Notes under the pieces: model-generated
What the model was told of the DNA's origin: nothing
Database searches by the model: none
Seen by the model: the letters and a program-made list of their open reading frames with translations, nothing else
Made by a program: the position numbers and the translations under genes
From: Dendronephthya gigantea
Lineage: Eukaryota > Cnidaria > Anthozoa > Malacalcyonacea > Nephtheidae
Reading direction: 5' to 3'
DNA length: 64,000 nucleotides
Assembly (NCBI RefSeq): GCF_004324835.1
Contig: NW_021163023.1
Location: 2,976,001-3,040,000, forward strand
Shown: positions 61,289 to 64,000 of the stretch, in pieces
How positions within the stretch are numbered: the stretch's first letter is position 1
Layout: each line of letters begins with the position of its first letter

Positions 61289-64000
61289 ATGGTGAGTTAT
61301 GACGTAAAGCACTTGTCAATGGTAGGATTTTCACAGCAGGAGTAGAGTAATACAAAGAATTGTGTTTTTCTTTCTAAAATAACAATCAATGTATTATAAT
61401 GTTGTCTGATTTCTATAGATTCTTTCAAGAACAAAGCCTGCAATGGGTCCAGGCTCTGCTGGGACAAGCAGGGAAAATAAGAAGAAGAAAAAGATCCCAA
61501 AAGTTGAAGAATTCTTGCAGAATAGAGACTTCACTGGAGCAAGAACTTTGCTAGAGGTAAATTGTATTTTGTTGTTGGTTTTTGATACATAGAAGTGATA
61601 GAACTACTCCCAAAATTTTGGGCTGTACCTTGAAGCTTAATAAAGTACGGGGGAAGTTCCATATTTCATATATCTGTTTTATGTCCGACCAATTTCTTTT
61701 ACAAGCTATAATGTATCTACGGTATGTAATATGTGAATATGCACCCCCCCCAGATCTAGATATCTCGCTACCACCTAATTTTGGTCAGGTGTGTGCAAAA
61801 TCATTTGTGCAGCTTATGATGCTGCAATAGGGATACCCGATGATGTAGTATGCTCGTTAATATTGAGTCTGTAATGTTTCAATTTTAGTTCAGTAAAAAT
61901 TCTGGCAAAGCAGATGAAAAGAACAGCTTGTGGAGTGCGTATTGTGCATTTCATTTGGGTGATTACAAAGCAGCTTTACAGGTGTGTAATGAGAAACAAA
62001 TCAGAACACAAATGATGTCAACCAAATTTTTAACCATCAGCTGTTTGTGTGTTTGTTTGTGCAGGAATACAAAGAGCTGGTAAAGGGGAATGATGAAATG
62101 CCTGAGATTTGGATCAATATTGCTTGCTGTTATTTCTTCTTGGGGATGTACAAAGAAGCTGATGAAGCTGCATTCAAAGGTACCGTGGGATCAAGATCAT
62201 GATAACCTATTAATATTGATTGAGGACTGACACAGCTTGAGGACTGACAAGCTCACAATGCAGTCTAAAAACATTTGAAAGATATTTGTATTGTGCTGTA
62301 GACTTATTTATTTAAAATGTGATTGGATTTTACATGTCCAACATTCAATGCTAACAAACCAGATGAAACCATTTTCATTCTACTAAACTTTATGCTGAAT
62401 TACATCCCTTAGGACCTGGTAGTCGTGGACAGAATCGACTTCTCTTTCATCTGTCTCATAAGGTTCGTACCTTCAAGATACATATTGAGTAATCATACTA
62501 CTAAATACAGAGGTGAACAAGCAAGTCATGTTCCCTGAACAATTCTTTTTTTTATTACAGTTTAATGATGAAAAAAGGTTAATGAATTATCATCAGCAAT
62601 TGCAAGATATTATTGAGGATCAGGTATGCAGCGTTTTCTTCTTCCCTTGACGATTCTTTGGAGAAGTATGAAACAGGTTCTAATCTGTTATCTTTATCTA
62701 CTAATATCAATGTCCAGTAATTACGTAGGTCACAAAAATATTAGACTTGGTTTTTCCTTCAATTTAGTTGAGTCTTGCTTCGATTCACTATTTGAGAAGT
62801 CACTATCAGGAGGCAATTGACATCTATAAAAGAATTTTGTTGGATAACAGGTGAGTGTTATGTATGATGAAAATAAAGACCTGGGCAGCATTCTACCACT
62901 TGCTATTCCATCTGACAACAAAGTGAAATGGTTTTTCAAGCCTGTTCACAGCATATCTGTTGACTCCCACTTCCTAACGTATGTAATTTACTGATTCTGT
63001 GCTAACAAGAGTGAGCCTATTGGTTCTTACGTGGCAAAAAGTGCAATTGATGTGGTTTTGTTTGCACTAAGATACTCCAAAACGAGATTTAGACATGTAT
63101 TGACACGTTTTGTCTCCCCAACAGTGAGTTTTATTGCTCATATTGTTTCCAAGTGTTTCCAACTGTTTCCAAGTGTTTCCAAGTGTTTCCAAAGCTAAAC
63201 ATAGTGAGCTTTGACTTCACCAGGTGTCTTCATTAATTATCCAATCTGTGGAAAATCATAAAATTATTATTCCCTGTTTTTTTCAGAGACTATCTGGCGT
63301 TGAATTGTTACGTTGCGTTATGCTACTACAAATTAGATTATTATGACGTATCTCAGGAAGTTCTCGCCGTGTATTTACAACACTATCCTGACAGGTAGGC
63401 TCTACATACGAGGTACTAATGTGTGCAGAAAATGAAAAAAGATCTTTTGTCACCATTTCGCTAAAGACGATTTGCGGTTTTTTAATTGACTACACTATGA
63501 ACTCCAGTTTCACTCTCAAGCTCTGGTATTTTTATTTAGTGCAATTGCTGTAAATCTGAAAGCGTGTAATCACTTTCGCCTTTATAACGGGAAAGCTGCT
63601 GAGGTGAGTATTCTGAACATTTCACCAGATATGTATCCTATTTCTACTTTGAAACACGTTTGTATACCATTTCAAAACGTCTAATAACTCCGGAGCAAGT
63701 TTGCAATTTTTAAAAGGTTGGAAAAGTCAACGACTTGCCTTATTAAGAGTGGTTAAACTGGCATGCAAAAGTTAAGGTTTTCTCGGCTGTTCATTTGAAC
63801 TGATCTTGTATGAAATAATTGGGTGCGTGCTTTATCGTTACTGATCTACCTTCTCTTTTTACAGGCTGAGCTAAAAACATTGCAAGAAATCGCCTCACCC
63901 TCGTTTGAATTTGCTAAAGATCTCATGAAACACAACTTGGTAAGTTCCGCAAAACTCCTAGAATTACCAGTTCGTATCACCATACAAGTTCAGATGTAAG
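61289..64000 (+). CDS. IFT56: intraflagellar transport protein IFT56 (TTC26), 5' part
   Basis: Exons: 61289-61291, 61419-61556, 61889-61981, 62065-62179, 62413-62462, 62561-62623, 62768-62850, 63287-63394, 63540-63603, 63865-63939; the gene continues past the window. The translation follows TTC26 closely: [111 protein letters not shown] and [23 protein letters not shown]-like helical hairpins form an IFT-B subunit needed for ciliary transport. The first coding exon contains only the ATG, which is followed directly by a GTGAGT donor. Confidence 0.95.
63139..63193. repeat. 10-bp minisatellite in an IFT56 intron
   Basis: Five or six copies of TGTTTCCAAG / TGTTTCCAAC in the intron before the exon at 63287. 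Noncoding. Confidence 0.8.

Overview
The window looks like nuclear DNA of an early-branching animal, most likely an anthozoan cnidarian. It is AT-rich, its genes are split by many short GT-AG introns, and the proteins are metazoan (TMEM104, TMEM41, PKA regulatory subunit RI, IFT56, ERAL1, an alpha-arrestin, short-chain collagens, a leucine-rich-repeat GPCR). The phylum is inferred. All gene models were built by hand from splice sites and codon phase, so single exon edges may be off by a base.

Layout. 1-626: 3' end of a gene whose C-terminus resembles ATAD5/Elg1. 1037-6935: TMEM104 (+), with a two-exon THAP gene nested in intron 1 and a MITE inside a minisatellite in intron 2. About 5.36-19.6 kb: a tandem duplication of a roughly 7-kb unit. 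Each unit holds the 3' part of TMEM104 (decayed in copy 2), a 16-bp satellite (about 5 copies, then about 57), and a divergent pair of short-chain collagen-like genes. All four collagen genes are intact. 20618-21975: TLC-domain protein (+). 22537-24125: TMEM41 (-). 24893-26030: retinol-dehydrogenase-like SDR (+). 26595-30110: alpha-arrestin (-). 30567-32277: ERAL1 (+). 33289-34747: crotonase-family protein (+).

36977-56860 is one gene of about 60 exons encoding about 3,530 residues. Every exon junction keeps codon phase. The ectodomain carries MAM, C-type lectin, fucolectin-like, PA14-like, LDLa, galactose-lectin, pentraxin-like and CUB modules. Then come nine leucine-rich repeats (each on its own 72-nt exon), an LGR-type hinge and seven-helix GPCR core, and an intracellular pseudokinase that has lost the beta-3 lysine, the HRD aspartate and the DFG aspartate. 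This GPCR-pseudokinase receptor is the main discovery candidate.

57891-60744: PKA regulatory subunit type I (-), with a perfect CRE about 63 bp upstream of its start codon. It is divergent from IFT56/TTC26 (61289 to the window end, +).

Links between genes are limited. The collagen pairs are secreted matrix or mesoglea candidates. The receptor reads extracellular (probably glycan) ligands. The PKA subunit and the alpha-arrestin belong to generic GPCR/cAMP signalling, and neighbourhood alone does not prove a shared pathway.
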